Below, one piece after another: positions 9,604 to 19,667 of a DNA stretch of 64,000 bases. The DNA is from Acinetobacter indicus CIP 110367. Its GTDB lineage: Bacteria > Pseudomonadota > Gammaproteobacteria > Pseudomonadales > Moraxellaceae. The number at the start of each line of letters is the position of its first letter. Within the stretch, counting starts at the first letter, position 1. The notes under the pieces were generated by a model, which was not told the origin of the DNA, searched no databases, and was given only the letters and a program-made list of their open reading frames with translations. A program made the translations under genes and the position numbers. The stretch is from contig NZ_KI530757.1 of NCBI RefSeq assembly GCF_000488255.1, forward strand, positions 80,539 through 144,538, given 5' to 3'.

Positions 9604-11554
9604 CAATGAGTTATCTATTTTTGTCGTGTACAGAGAAAAGCAGCAATTTATTTAATTGCTCTTCCTGATCTCAAGCCAGATCTTTTTAAACAAGCGCACG
9701 CCGAACACTTCAATACAGTAAAGCGCTTATTCCAACGTTTTAGAACTGCAAATAAAAATTTAGATACTGAAAAAAAATATCATAATACAGAAGAATATAA
9801 ACGCCTCTGGAATGTCTATCTTAAAGATCTAACGCTGAGCTTAGAGCAATTTATTCAACATCTGATCACATTAGATACGGATGAATTGCCTGAGTTTGAT
9901 CGCAATCTACTCAATGATATTCGCATTACTTTTAACTATGTTTTAAAAAACAAAGCGAAGATTGCACGTGCCAGTATCGATACACAGCTTCAATATCAGT
10001 TTCTTGATGAAGAACAATTCATTGAAGAAAGTATCGAAATAAAAAAAGGGGCCTCACCTAAGGCACTGAGTATAGAAACGTTAATTGATGAGCCGCTTCA
10101 TCGGCAAATTGTTGTCAATCCAACTGACGTCACACCACTCGCAGCACATTCAGAAACAAGTCAAAATTATATTCTACCGCTTGTTGCAAAACATATTCAA
10201 CGCAAAGAACATTTACTTACGTCGAGTAGTTTTTTTCCGAATCCATCTAGCGTGAACCATCTACTGAAAAGACTTCATGTGGACTACTCTGAACATCAAA
10301 ATAAAAGTGCTCTGATCTTGATGCTCGCATTTTTAACAGGCAACAGTGTGAATGAGTGGCTATATATACAAAGCAAGCGAGCTAAAAAGTTAAATAACCG
10401 CCAAAAATTGATCTATAAAAATGATCAGTTCTTCTTAAACAGTCACTTTAATGTATTTGAGAACCGCAATTTTGAGTATTCAGACAACTTGCTCAATCAG
10501 ACGATCTATTTAGACATTCCAATCCCGAATCTATTCATTGAGGATCTGCGCAAAATGGATTCGGTTAGTTTCGATGATATACAGCAATATTTACGCAAAT
10601 TAAGACAAGAATTATTGATTCCAAAACTGTCTGTCGTAAAGGTGAGTTCTCTACTGCATCATACGGTTCTTGCAAAAACAGGGAATAAACAACTCGCAGA
10701 TTTAATCACAGGGATTGATGCCAATCAGTCATCATCTGTTTCTTATTGTCATCAGAATATTCCACGATTACATGCACAATATATTGATATTCTAAAATCA
10801 CTTTGTGCAGATGTAGCAAGCACATATGAAAGTTGTGTACCTTCGCTCCCTGATTCAATAACTCATTTTGGTAGTCGTAAAGCTCCAAAACCACAGGTCA
10901 TTACAGAGATTTTTGCTGTATTGAAGTTTAATATTTTTTCACAAGCTGAAGACGATCTGATTGCTATATACAACCACTACAACATATGGATGTGGCATAT
11001 CCTCCTTCTTTTTACAGCAGCACGCCCCGTTGCTGAATTCCCTGGATTTCTTAAAAACTTTAATTTAAAACGCCAAATTTTAATGGTTTCTGACAAAGAA
11101 GTAGGCGGCCGTAATGGATTTGGACGTCTAATCCCGCTTTGTTCATTTTTAGTTGAAGAGATAAAAAAATTCCTTAAATTTTTAGAATATTTTTCGATTC
11201 AAATCGCGATGAATTACCCACTTTTAAATGATGTCATACAACAAATAGAAACAAGTAAGTTACCCTTGCTTGGAATCATTCAAAATAACAAGTGGACACC
11301 ACTAAGACCTTCTACAGTCAAAGATTTATATCCTGAATTAGGACTTGCTCATGAAAATTGGCATCGCCACACAGCTCGTGCATTTTTGACTCATAAATTT
11401 TCTGAACCTGAAATTTTAGCTCTATTTGGGCATGAACTAATGCAACAAGAAGCAGCACATCCATTTTCCAGTTTATCGCTCTCTCAATTTTCTAAAATTG
11501 CAGATGTTTTAGAGCAAATGAAAACATATTTTAAAATTACAGGTGTTGAAGCTC

Positions 11555-14500
11555 ATGTCATCACGCAATAAAAAAATCTCAGAAAAACGCTATGCTGAAG
11601 ACAGACGTCAATTCAAACGAGATGAGTCTAAAAAGGACATACGAGCTGATGCAGAACAAGAGCTCCGACAATACTTTGATGAACAAAAATTCTCAAATGA
11701 AGACTTAATTCAAGCTTATCCTGCAATTTATGAGTTTATTAAACGTAAAGCACCGAATCTTGCCTGGAAAAAATATGCTCATGAATTCTTCCGAACATAT
11801 ATCAAAGACCTCAATAAAAGTAATAACCTAGACCTCCCACTACCTTATCTCACCTTTGAGATGAAACGCGATGAACCAATTTTCACCCTAGATTGGATCC
11901 AAGCCGGTCGTGAAATTGACATCATCCTCGAAAAACTGTGGGATTACTGGATTCTTGCTCAAGATAGTTCCGCTGTTTCTGATGATGAAATTATTGGGAA
12001 TATTCTGCTTTGCTCAATGTTATACGGTGGATTAAATCAAACAGCTTCATTAAATGCTTTGCTCGAACATTTAAAAAACCCTGAAAAAATCCAAAAAATT
12101 TGCGATTTTAATATCATCTTTTTAGAGCCACTTTCTCCAAGCTATGGCGATCTATTTGTTGATGAAAAAACAATACGAAAATCACGTAATTTTGTTCCAG
12201 ATCAACTCACACGACTCTGGCTCATTCACTTCAATACAAGACAAATTCGTGACATCAGTCTAGACGTGAATGCGTATCTGCACCTCATTTTTCAAAAAAT
12301 AAAACATCCATACACCAAAAAGACTTTTAAGTTTTTACGTGACTACGCCAATTTTAATTGGCTACAACTGCAGAATGCAGATGTTGATCCTGCCCTTTCA
12401 CAATGTTTGTTAGAAAACACACTCACGTGTGGTTTATCAGAACATGAGTTTGAAAACTTTGCATTCCCAAAATTTAAAACTCAATTAAGTGATGAAATCG
12501 AACGAAATGTCTCTTCTACAGCCAAAGTCCTACCAGATCTCAATACGTCTGAAGCAGTAGAAAATGTGATATTTATTCATAAAAACTTGCTGAAAATTAT
12601 TCGCACATCATCAACGGACCAACCCATTGCTAAACTCATTATTGATTTTTGCCTGCGTCACCAAGAGCAGTTTAATGAGTTTTCTAAGCGCATTATCTTA
12701 TGGCTCATCAGTCTCTATCAACCAAGTTCAGAGCAAATAAAAGAATTATCAGCCACCTTTGATTTTGATACAACTCAGTACACGAAGGCATTTCAAGACA
12801 ATCAAAAACTCGCAGATAGTTCAATCTATACATATTACACCCGAATTACAGAACCGTTTTTAACTCATGCCTTGCAATACATTGATGCCGATGAAGATGT
12901 TAACGATCTGCTGACCAAAATTTATCAACAAATCATCAGCAATACACGCCTTGCTGACGAATCCAATCAACCCGAATTTAAGAAGTCTAAAGACCAAACG
13001 ATCCGCATGTTGAAACGTTTTCACACCTTCCAACAAATTGTTTTTCAAGCAGAAGATTTCGAACTTGAATTTATCTCATCGCAAAGTCGACCTCGTGCAC
13101 GCATCATTGGTCACACAGCCTTCCAAGTAATATTAAAGAAGTTAAATCAGCTCTTACATGAACACTCCATCTCTGACCATTATTATAAATTATTAAAAAT
13201 CATTTATATTTTGGCCTACCGTACTGGTATGCGTATTAACGAAATACTCGGGTTACGTGTAAAAGATATCGAGGGTTTAAATCAATTTTCTATCTGGGTT
13301 CAACCTTATGGTTCAAAAAAACAAGGGAATCAACATCTGCTCAAAACGGATAGTGCGGAACGGATTGTGCCTGCATACGCTTTGCTAAAAGATGATGAGT
13401 ACCAATTCTTTAGCGATTTTGTTGTTGAAAAACGTTTAGAGAATAAGAAAAGTTTATATTTATTCAGCAACTTGAATGAAAATAAAAAACTGAATAAACA
13501 CACTGTCACCGTACCCCTAAAACTGATATTGAATCAGGTCTTTAAAGGGCATCATTACTCCTTTCACTCTTTTCGTCACACTGCAGCGAATCATTTATCG
13601 CTTTTACTGAACTGTGAATATGCACCACTTGTGCAAAAGCTAACTGACTATAGCGAAAACGAATATCAAAAAATTCGAGCTGAGCTACTTCAAAATCAAC
13701 ATGGACAAAACCATTGGTTTGTTATTGCACATCTCTTAGGACATATAGAGCCAGTTGAAACTTTCAAAAGCTATATTCATTTAAGTTATCTCATAGCTGG
13801 TCAAAAACTACTAAAATATCATCCAGATATGCCTAATGAATTGGCTAAAAAAATTATGGGCCACAATGCAACGTTTAAAAATTTGAAAATAACAAATGAT
13901 GAAAAAGACTTTAATTTTGAAAAAAACCAGGCAGTTCTAGCAACTATATTATTGAACGATCAAACAAAATGGCTTCAAAGTAATGCTACTGACATTTTAG
14001 ATGAACTGTCGTTACAAATAGATCAATCCCATGATTTTTTTGCTTTCTTTGTTGGAACAGAAGATTCTAAAATTTCACTTCAACGCTTCTATGAAACGCT
14101 CAATATATTGGAGACTACTCACGATCCTAAAAGTGCAGCTCAACGTATGTGCTTACCAGAAGAACTCGTCAATTATTGGTATGAAAATGCCCTAAATTTA
14201 GCAAATATTAAATCAAAAAAAGGGAATCCGCGTTTATTTAGTATTGAGAGCTCAACCCAGTTAAAGCCAGCGATGCTTGATACCGCTGAAGAGCTTCATG
14301 CGGTGACTTATTTTTTTGAACATTTACAGAAAATAGCTCGTAAAAAACCAACACAAATTGCATGCGTCCTAAATGTATTTTTGAATCGAGTGACCGCATC
14401 ACACACAGGTATCCATTATCGCTGGAAGGATATCGATCAACTCGAACATTTTTACTCCCAGGTTAAGGCTTTATTTCCTGCCAAATTTTGGCACTTATTT

Positions 14501-14788
14501 GGACAAGATTTGCAAACAAAGTTAGATGCTAAACAACAGCCTCAACTTTTCAAATTAGCAAAAGCATCAACAGATAAACATCCATCAACTCAAGAGGAAT
14601 TTCCTCGTCTACAACTCTACTCAGTAAAAGATGGTCATGCTCTTGCTGCATTTAAATTTTGCTTACATCTAGCATGTATTGGTCGCCCACTATCTATTCA
14701 GCTTAATGGATTAGATTACATGTCACCTGATACCGTACGTAAGCCTATAACTGTATTTCACCAAGAGGAACTTATTGAAACTGATTAA
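11555..14788 (+). CDS. Recombinase-trio gene 3: very large tyrosine recombinase
   Basis: 1077 residues from ATG 11555, which has AGGTG upstream and overlaps the end of gene 2 by 17 bases. A central integrase core has the full catalytic set: Arg560 (YRTGMRINEIL), a likely Lys in LLKTDSAERIVP, His671-x2-Arg674 (HSFRHTAANHL), His730 (LLGHIEP) and Tyr740 (FKSYIHLS). It is flanked by about 550 N-terminal and 330 C-terminal residues of unknown fold, far larger than the common 300-400 residue integrases. The operon layout recalls element-encoded recombinase trios such as RIT elements, Tn554 TnpABC or gamma-mobile-trio islands, but sizes and order do not match any I know well. Intact here and possibly transcribed from ISAba1. 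Confidence 0.8.
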   Translation: MSSRNKKISEKRYAEDRRQFKRDESKKDIRADAEQELRQYFDEQKFSNEDLIQAYPAIYEFIKRKAPNLAWKKYAHEFFRTYIKDLNKSNNLDLPLPYLTFEMKRDEPIFTLDWIQAGREIDIILEKLWDYWILAQDSSAVSDDEIIGNILLCSMLYGGLNQTASLNALLEHLKNPEKIQKICDFNIIFLEPLSPSYGDLFVDEKTIRKSRNFVPDQLTRLWLIHFNTRQIRDISLDVNAYLHLIFQKIKHPYTKKTFKFLRDYANFNWLQLQNADVDPALSQCLLENTLTCGLSEHEFENFAFPKFKTQLSDEIERNVSSTAKVLPDLNTSEAVENVIFIHKNLLKIIRTSSTDQPIAKLIIDFCLRHQEQFNEFSKRIILWLISLYQPSSEQIKELSATFDFDTTQYTKAFQDNQKLADSSIYTYYTRITEPFLTHALQYIDADEDVNDLLTKIYQQIISNTRLADESNQPEFKKSKDQTIRMLKRFHTFQQIVFQAEDFELEFISSQSRPRARIIGHTAFQVILKKLNQLLHEHSISDHYYKLLKIIYILAYRTGMRINEILGLRVKDIEGLNQFSIWVQPYGSKKQGNQHLLKTDSAERIVPAYALLKDDEYQFFSDFVVEKRLENKKSLYLFSNLNENKKLNKHTVTVPLKLILNQVFKGHHYSFHSFRHTAANHLSLLLNCEYAPLVQKLTDYSENEYQKIRAELLQNQHGQNHWFVIAHLLGHIEPVETFKSYIHLSYLIAGQKLLKYHPDMPNELAKKIMGHNATFKNLKITNDEKDFNFEKNQAVLATILLNDQTKWLQSNATDILDELSLQIDQSHDFFAFFVGTEDSKISLQRFYETLNILETTHDPKSAAQRMCLPEELVNYWYENALNLANIKSKKGNPRLFSIESSTQLKPAMLDTAEELHAVTYFFEHLQKIARKKPTQIACVLNVFLNRVTASHTGIHYRWKDIDQLEHFYSQVKALFPAKFWHLFGQDLQTKLDAKQQPQLFKLAKASTDKHPSTQEEFPRLQLYSVKDGHALAAFKFCLHLACIGRPLSIQLNGLDYMSPDTVRKPITVFHQEELIETD

Positions 14789-14919
14789 ATCACCGATTCT
14801 GGACTGCTCCCAGTATCCTAGACACGAGACAGCCTCATTTTGAAGCTGCCTCAAATGCTTCTGGGCTCATTCCTTAACTGACCGGCATTGTGGTAGGTAT
14901 CGGGCTTTCATCATTTAAT
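14789..14919. other. Spacer between the recombinase trio and acnA, possible IS-end remnant
   Basis: No gene. It contains TGGACTGCTCCCAGTATCC, which resembles an IS3-type end, and an imperfect inverted repeat GAGACAGC..GCTGCCTC (about 14825-14851). One boundary of the element carrying the recombinase trio probably lies here, but no repeat matching the left side could be found. Confidence 0.3.
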
Positions 14920-17676
14920 TTAGGAAGTGAGCAAATTACGCAGGACATAGTGCAAGATCCCACCAGCCTTAAAGTATTCCACCTCATTCAAGGTATCAAT
15001 GCGACACAACACTTGAAAATGGTTACACGTACCATCGGTATGTTGCACATCTACTTCCAGCATTTGATGTGGATAAATATCATCCGACAAGCCTAAAATT
15101 GACAGTGTTTCATGTCCGGTTAGATTCAAGATCTGCCGGTTCTGACCCTCCACAAACTGTAAAGGTAACACCCCCATGCCGACCAGATTGGAACGGTGAA
15201 TCCGCTCAAAACTTTCAGCAATCACTGCTTTCACCCCCAATAGGTTGGTGCCTTTGGCCGCCCAGTCACGTGAAGAACCAGTGCCATATTCTTTCCCGGC
15301 AATAATCACTAGCGGGGTTTGTTCTGCCTGATAGCGCATTGCCGCATCATAAATCGAGAGTTTTTCTGCACTTGGAATATGCAGAGTATTGCCACCTTCC
15401 TCCCCACCCAGCATTTCGTTTTTGATGCGGATATTGGCAAAGGTGCCTCGCATCATCACCTCATGGTTGCCACGGCGGGATCCATAAGAGTTAAAGTCTT
15501 TTGCATCAACCCCCTGTTGCTGCAAATATCGTCCGGCAGGACTATCTTTTTTGATGTTGCCTGCAGGGGAAATATGGTCCGTCGTGACTGAATCTCCCAA
15601 TACAGCCAAAATCCGTGCCTGTTTGATCTGCTGAATTGGTCGCACCGGCTGATCAATTTCTGCAAAAAAGGGTGGATGTCGGATATAGGTGGATTGCTCA
15701 TCCCAAGCATAGGTTTGACTTTGTGGAATCTGGATCGCTTTCCACTTGGCATCGCCTTCAAACACTTCCGCATATTCTTTATGAAACATCTCGGTATTCA
15801 CGTTCTGCAGTGCGGCATCGATTTCCACCTGTGTCGGCCAGATATCTTTTAAATAAACCGCTTGCCCATCAAAGCCTTCACCTATCGGCTCAGCAGTGAG
15901 ATCAGTTCGAATATTCCCGACCAAACCATAGGCAACTACCAAGGGTGGCGAGGCGAGCCAGTTGGTTTTCACCAAAGGATGCACTCGTCCTTCAAAGTTA
16001 CGGTTTCCAGAAAGCACTGAGGCTACATTCAAATCGAAACATTGCACAGCTTCTTCAATCGCTTCAGGTAAAGGTCCCGAATTACCAATACAAGTGGTAC
16101 AACCATAACCTACCAGGTTATAACCCAGTTGATTCAAATAAGGCGTCAACCCTGCTGCATTGAGATAATCGGTAACTACTTTGGAACCTGGAGCCAGTGA
16201 ACTTTTCACCCAGGGTTTCCGCTGCAAACCTTTTTCGATTGCCTTTTTGGCCAATAGCCCTGCTGCCAACATGACACTGGGATTCGAAGTATTGGTACAG
16301 GAGGTAATCGCTGAAATCACCACATCACCATGCTGCAACGGATATTTTTTACCCTCAATCATACAAAAAACATTTTCATGTGGCAGGTTGGCCTGTTTTG
16401 CTTCAACAGCCGTACCTCCCCCTCCTTCATTTTCCAGACGCTCTTTTTCTTCTTTGACCGGTTTCAAGGTCAGATCCATGAAAGCATCAAAGGTCTTCGG
16501 CACTTGTGACAAGAGTACACGATCCTGTGGGCGTTTCGGACCCGCCAGGCTGGCTTCAACCGTCGACATATCTAAAGCCAGAGTGTCGGTAAAGATTGGT
16601 TCATCCCCCGGATTGCGCCATAATCCTTGCAACTTGCTATAGGCCTCTACCAAGGCAATTCTTTCCGGCTGACGTCCAGTTAAACGTAAATAGGAAAGCG
16701 TCACCTCATCAACCGGGAAAAAGCCACAGGTAGCGCCATATTCGGGTGCCATGTTGGCAATCGTGGCACGATCCGCCAAGGGTAAATCGGCCAGGCCATC
16801 ACCATAAAATTCGACAAATTTTCCAACGACGCCTTTTTGGCGCAGCATCTGGGTAATGGTCAGTACCAGATCAGTTGCGGTAATCCCTTCTTTGAGTTTA
16901 CCGGTAAGCTTAAAGCCGATCACTTCCGGAATCAGCATGGAGATCGGTTGGCCCAGCATGGCCGCTTCCGCCTCGATACCGCCTACCCCCCAGCCTAACA
17001 CGCCTAAGCCATTGATCATGGTGGTATGTGAATCGGTACCGACCAAGGTATCAGGAAAGGCAAAGCGCTGACCATCGACCTCATTACTCCAGACCACTTG
17101 TGCTAGATATTCCAGATTGACCTGATGGCAAATCCCGGTTCCTGGCGGCACCACGCGAAACTGATTGAGCGCAGCCTGCCCCCAACGTAGAAACTGGTAG
17201 CGCTCGCCATTGCGTTGCATCTCAATTGCGACATTCTGCTCAAAAGCTTGCGGGCTGGCAAAGTAATCGACCATCACCGAGTGATCGATGACTAAATCCA
17301 CCGGTGACAGCGGATTAATTTTTTCCGGGTCACCACCGGCTTTGGCCACTGCGGCACGCATCGCGGCAAGATCAACCACTGCGGGAACACCGGTAAAATC
17401 CTGCATCAGCACCCGTGCCGGACGATACTGGATTTCCTGTTCTAAGGTTCGGTTGTTTAGCCACCCTGCCAATGCATGAATATGCTCGGTTTTCACCGTG
17501 AGCTGATCTTCAAAACGTAGTAAATTTTCTAGCAAGACTTTTAAAGATTTTGGTAGTCGGGACAGGTCACCTAACTGCACTTGCAATTTAGACAGGTTGA
17601 AAATCTGATAGTGTTCTGAACCGACGGTTAATGTTTCTAAAGTATTAAAACTATTGATATCAGTATACTTGGCCAT
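14920..17676 (-). CDS. acnA: Aconitate hydratase A
   Basis: 918 residues, full family length. It interconverts citrate and isocitrate in the TCA cycle using a 4Fe-4S cluster. Cluster cysteines are visible in ITSCTNTSNP and in GYGCTTCIGNSG. The C-terminal swivel domain has GKEYGTGSSRDWA. The start ATG at 17676 has a good upstream GGAGGG. The gene is clearly richer in G+C than the recombinase operon beside it. A diverged 126-bp relic of acnA lies 6 kb away at 23212-23337, which hints that acnA was duplicated or replaced here. Confidence 0.95.
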   Translation of the reverse strand: MAKYTDINSFNTLETLTVGSEHYQIFNLSKLQVQLGDLSRLPKSLKVLLENLLRFEDQLTVKTEHIHALAGWLNNRTLEQEIQYRPARVLMQDFTGVPAVVDLAAMRAAVAKAGGDPEKINPLSPVDLVIDHSVMVDYFASPQAFEQNVAIEMQRNGERYQFLRWGQAALNQFRVVPPGTGICHQVNLEYLAQVVWSNEVDGQRFAFPDTLVGTDSHTTMINGLGVLGWGVGGIEAEAAMLGQPISMLIPEVIGFKLTGKLKEGITATDLVLTITQMLRQKGVVGKFVEFYGDGLADLPLADRATIANMAPEYGATCGFFPVDEVTLSYLRLTGRQPERIALVEAYSKLQGLWRNPGDEPIFTDTLALDMSTVEASLAGPKRPQDRVLLSQVPKTFDAFMDLTLKPVKEEKERLENEGGGGTAVEAKQANLPHENVFCMIEGKKYPLQHGDVVISAITSCTNTSNPSVMLAAGLLAKKAIEKGLQRKPWVKSSLAPGSKVVTDYLNAAGLTPYLNQLGYNLVGYGCTTCIGNSGPLPEAIEEAVQCFDLNVASVLSGNRNFEGRVHPLVKTNWLASPPLVVAYGLVGNIRTDLTAEPIGEGFDGQAVYLKDIWPTQVEIDAALQNVNTEMFHKEYAEVFEGDAKWKAIQIPQSQTYAWDEQSTYIRHPPFFAEIDQPVRPIQQIKQARILAVLGDSVTTDHISPAGNIKKDSPAGRYLQQQGVDAKDFNSYGSRRGNHEVMMRGTFANIRIKNEMLGGEEGGNTLHIPSAEKLSIYDAAMRYQAEQTPLVIIAGKEYGTGSSRDWAAKGTNLLGVKAVIAESFERIHRSNLVGMGVLPLQFVEGQNRQILNLTGHETLSILGLSDDIYPHQMLEVDVQHTDGTCNHFQVLCRIDTLNEVEYFKAGGILHYVLRNLLTS

Positions 17677-18055
17677 CTAGCTTCCCTCCGGCTTGATATG
17701 CTATTTTTATGATCACAGTCAACCATTCCTTTACTTACTGTATGCTAACTGCACGGCGGGTTTGTTATTATTTATTATCAGATTGTGCTAAGCAGTTAAA
17801 TGCAGGGCTGCCAGGAAATTTTGCCAGAGAGTTGCCGACAGTTCAGACCTGGCATTGACAATCTTTCTGCCAATTCCGTAAGGAGATTAAGGTAAATTGA
17901 ACCGCGTATTTTAACTGTATTTTCAGAGTGATTTCAGATCACTACGTAGCTAAGGTTGTTTTACAGATCGAAATGATAAAGTCATAAATTGCTTTTCAAA
18001 AAAAAAGAAACTAATATGTTTCTTAAAGGACCTAAAAGCAATAAATGTATCTACA
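17677..18055. other. Divergent intergenic region acnA / hipB
   Basis: About 380 bp with no gene. It must hold the acnA promoter (leftward) and the hipBA promoter (rightward). The only distinct element is the inverted repeat listed separately at 18005-18024. Confidence 0.5.
18005..18024. promoter_or_regulatory. Inverted repeat upstream of hipB, candidate HipB operator
   Basis: AAGAAAC-6 bp-GTTTCTT, perfect 7-bp arms, 31 bp before the hipB start codon. HipB-type antitoxins bind inverted repeats in their own promoters and repress the operon, so this is a plausible operator. Only one copy is seen. Confidence 0.45.
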
Positions 18056-18364
18056 ATGAATAAGTCTTTACTTCAGCAAATCAAAAAAAGACGAACCCAA
18101 TTGGGCTTAAAGCAAGTTGATATGCAATCCCGTACAGGCATTTCAAGACAGCAGTACCAAAAACTGGAAAGTCAGGGCAACCCTCGATTAGAGACCTTAG
18201 AAATTATAGCGGCAGGATTAAATGCTCAACTGATGCTCATCCCTGATGATAAGGTTCATTTGATCAGACAATTATTGAATGATGAAATTAAAGTCACTAT
18301 TGAAGATCAGGATGACTTAATGACTAACCCATGGAAGGGTCTTCTCGGAGGAGAGGAACCATGA
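18056..18364 (+). CDS. hipB: HipB-like antitoxin / XRE-family regulator
   Basis: 102 residues with an N-terminal helix-turn-helix of the XRE type (LGLKQVDMQSRTGISRQQYQ) at about residues 15-60. The stop overlaps the start of the HipA-like gene in ATGA, typical of a coupled toxin-antitoxin operon. It is expected to bind HipA and repress the operon through DNA binding. The family assignment is firm; the exact symbol is by analogy. Confidence 0.85.
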   Translation: MNKSLLQQIKKRRTQLGLKQVDMQSRTGISRQQYQKLESQGNPRLETLEIIAAGLNAQLMLIPDDKVHLIRQLLNDEIKVTIEDQDDLMTNPWKGLLGGEEP

Positions 18365-19650
18365 ATACTGTTGCCGTCCTGAAATTAACATTACATCACA
18401 GTATCGTTGGATACTTGGCAGGATTTCAGAGCGGAAAAAATATTCTGGTTTTTACAGATTCTTTCCGCTCTGATCAGCAACGCCCGACCTTGAGCCTGCT
18501 GACTTCCCCCTTGTATCCTCAAGTGGATAAGATTTTAGAAAAGACCTATGTTACACATCAGCGTTTACATCCCTTGCTATCAAACTTGCTACCAGAAGGT
18601 GCATTATGCGAACTAATTGCACAAAGCCTCAAAGTACATATAGACAATGAATTTCAGTTATTGGCAGCTTTAGGTCATGATTTACCTGGAGCACTCATTG
18701 CGACTCCATTAGATCCAGAAGAAATTCCAGATGAAATAAAATTCAAACTGCAGATCTCTAATCCAGATCAGATCTTAAAGCAAGAGATTCGAACAGATAA
18801 TAAGTTTTCCTTGGCCGGCGTCCAAATGAAGTTTTCCATGAAAGCCAAAGATGGGCGTTTTACACTAGTCCAGGCAACGGAATCGTCTCTACTCGGGGAC
18901 TGGATTGTCAAAACTCCTTCTTCCAGACATGCTTTTGTTCCGCTAAATGAATATTCTATGATGAGCCTTGCCAAAATGGTCGGAATAGATGTCCCTGAGA
19001 TTCGCTTGGTGGATATGGCACTCTTACAAAACCTTCCACCATTAAATTTACCCCAAGAGCAATATGCTTTTGCAATCAAAAGATTTGATAGACAGAGTAC
19101 TGCTGATACTACAGAGCTTATTCACATCGAAGACTTTGCTCAGATCTTCGGTGCATATCCACATCAGAAATACAGCACCACAAATTATGAGCAGATAGGC
19201 AAGATCATTTACCAGTATTCAGATAACAAAATTATTGATATTCAGCAATTTGCCAGCCGCTTACTCATCAATATTTTACTCGCCAATGGAGATGCGCACT
19301 TAAAAAACTGGAGTATGATTTATCACGATAAAACAACGCCAAGATTATCCCCTGCATACGATATATTGATGACCAGTGTATATATTGAAAATGAGCGTCA
19401 TTTCGCCTTAAATCTTGCCAAAAATAAAGATTGGTATTTAGCTGAGATGAAACACTTTGAACAATGGGCTGAAAAAGTCGGTGTTCCATGGCGTGTTATT
19501 GAAAAACAACTTCACGCCATTATGGACAAAGCACGGTCAGTATGGCCAGCGCTATTACTAGACTTACCTATGATTTCCGCTCATAAAGAAAAATTAAGAG
19601 AACATTGGAAAAAATTGCATCCAGACTTTCAGATACTTACAGGTGATTAG
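18361..19650 (+). CDS. hipA: HipA-like serine/threonine kinase toxin
   Basis: 429 residues from ATG 18361, which has GGAGGAGAGG just upstream and overlaps hipB by four bases. An N-terminal HipA subdomain (YLAGFQSGKNILVFTD) precedes the kinase core: the regulatory Ser-loop region FSLAGVQMKFS, catalytic Asp311 in NGDAHLKN and metal-binding Asp334 in PAYDIL. HipA kinases phosphorylate glutamyl-tRNA synthetase or related targets and cause growth arrest and persistence. The target here is not known. Confidence 0.88.
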   Translation: MNTVAVLKLTLHHSIVGYLAGFQSGKNILVFTDSFRSDQQRPTLSLLTSPLYPQVDKILEKTYVTHQRLHPLLSNLLPEGALCELIAQSLKVHIDNEFQLLAALGHDLPGALIATPLDPEEIPDEIKFKLQISNPDQILKQEIRTDNKFSLAGVQMKFSMKAKDGRFTLVQATESSLLGDWIVKTPSSRHAFVPLNEYSMMSLAKMVGIDVPEIRLVDMALLQNLPPLNLPQEQYAFAIKRFDRQSTADTTELIHIEDFAQIFGAYPHQKYSTTNYEQIGKIIYQYSDNKIIDIQQFASRLLINILLANGDAHLKNWSMIYHDKTTPRLSPAYDILMTSVYIENERHFALNLAKNKDWYLAEMKHFEQWAEKVGVPWRVIEKQLHAIMDKARSVWPALLLDLPMISAHKEKLREHWKKLHPDFQILTGD

Positions 19651-19667
19651 GGCAACCAGTAACCAAA

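Larger units (their letters stand above)
8456..9635 (-). mobile_element. ISAba1 (IS4 family), 1180 bp, with 9-bp target duplication
   Basis: The ends carry the 16-bp inverted repeat CTCTGTACACGACAAA at 8456 and its complement ending at 9635. The flanking 9-mer AAAAGCAGC occurs on both sides (8447-8455 and 9636-9644), proving a simple insertion. Length, ends, duplication size, the two-frame transposase and the outward promoter all match what is known of ISAba1. It interrupts gene 2 of the recombinase trio in inverse orientation. Confidence 0.96.
8109..11571 (+). pseudogene. Recombinase-trio gene 2: tyrosine-recombinase-like protein without a nucleophile Tyr, split by ISAba1
   Basis: Two exact halves, 8109-8455 and 9645-11571, join in frame when ISAba1 and one 9-bp duplication are removed, giving 757 residues. 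The C-terminal third resembles a tyrosine recombinase core. Visible are Arg576 (TAARPVAE), a Lys in SDKEVGGR, HxxR as His691-Thr-Ala-Arg694 (WHRHTARAF) and His712 (LFGHE). No Tyr follows at the usual distance (+9 to +11): the sequence there is HPFSS, and the next Tyr is 32 residues on. The restored protein is therefore probably a structural or accessory partner and not a strand-cleaving enzyme. The N-terminal 450 residues match nothing I recognise. Gene 3 overlaps its end by 17 bases. Confidence 0.7.

Noticed and set aside
14789..14919. attR-like repeat for the recombinase trio
   Set aside because: No sequence here could be matched by eye to the left side (7124-7433); a computed repeat search is needed.
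15069..17479. Several open frames on the plus strand opposite acnA
   Set aside because: They are shadows of the G+C-rich aconitase gene; the minus-strand protein is full length with all motifs.
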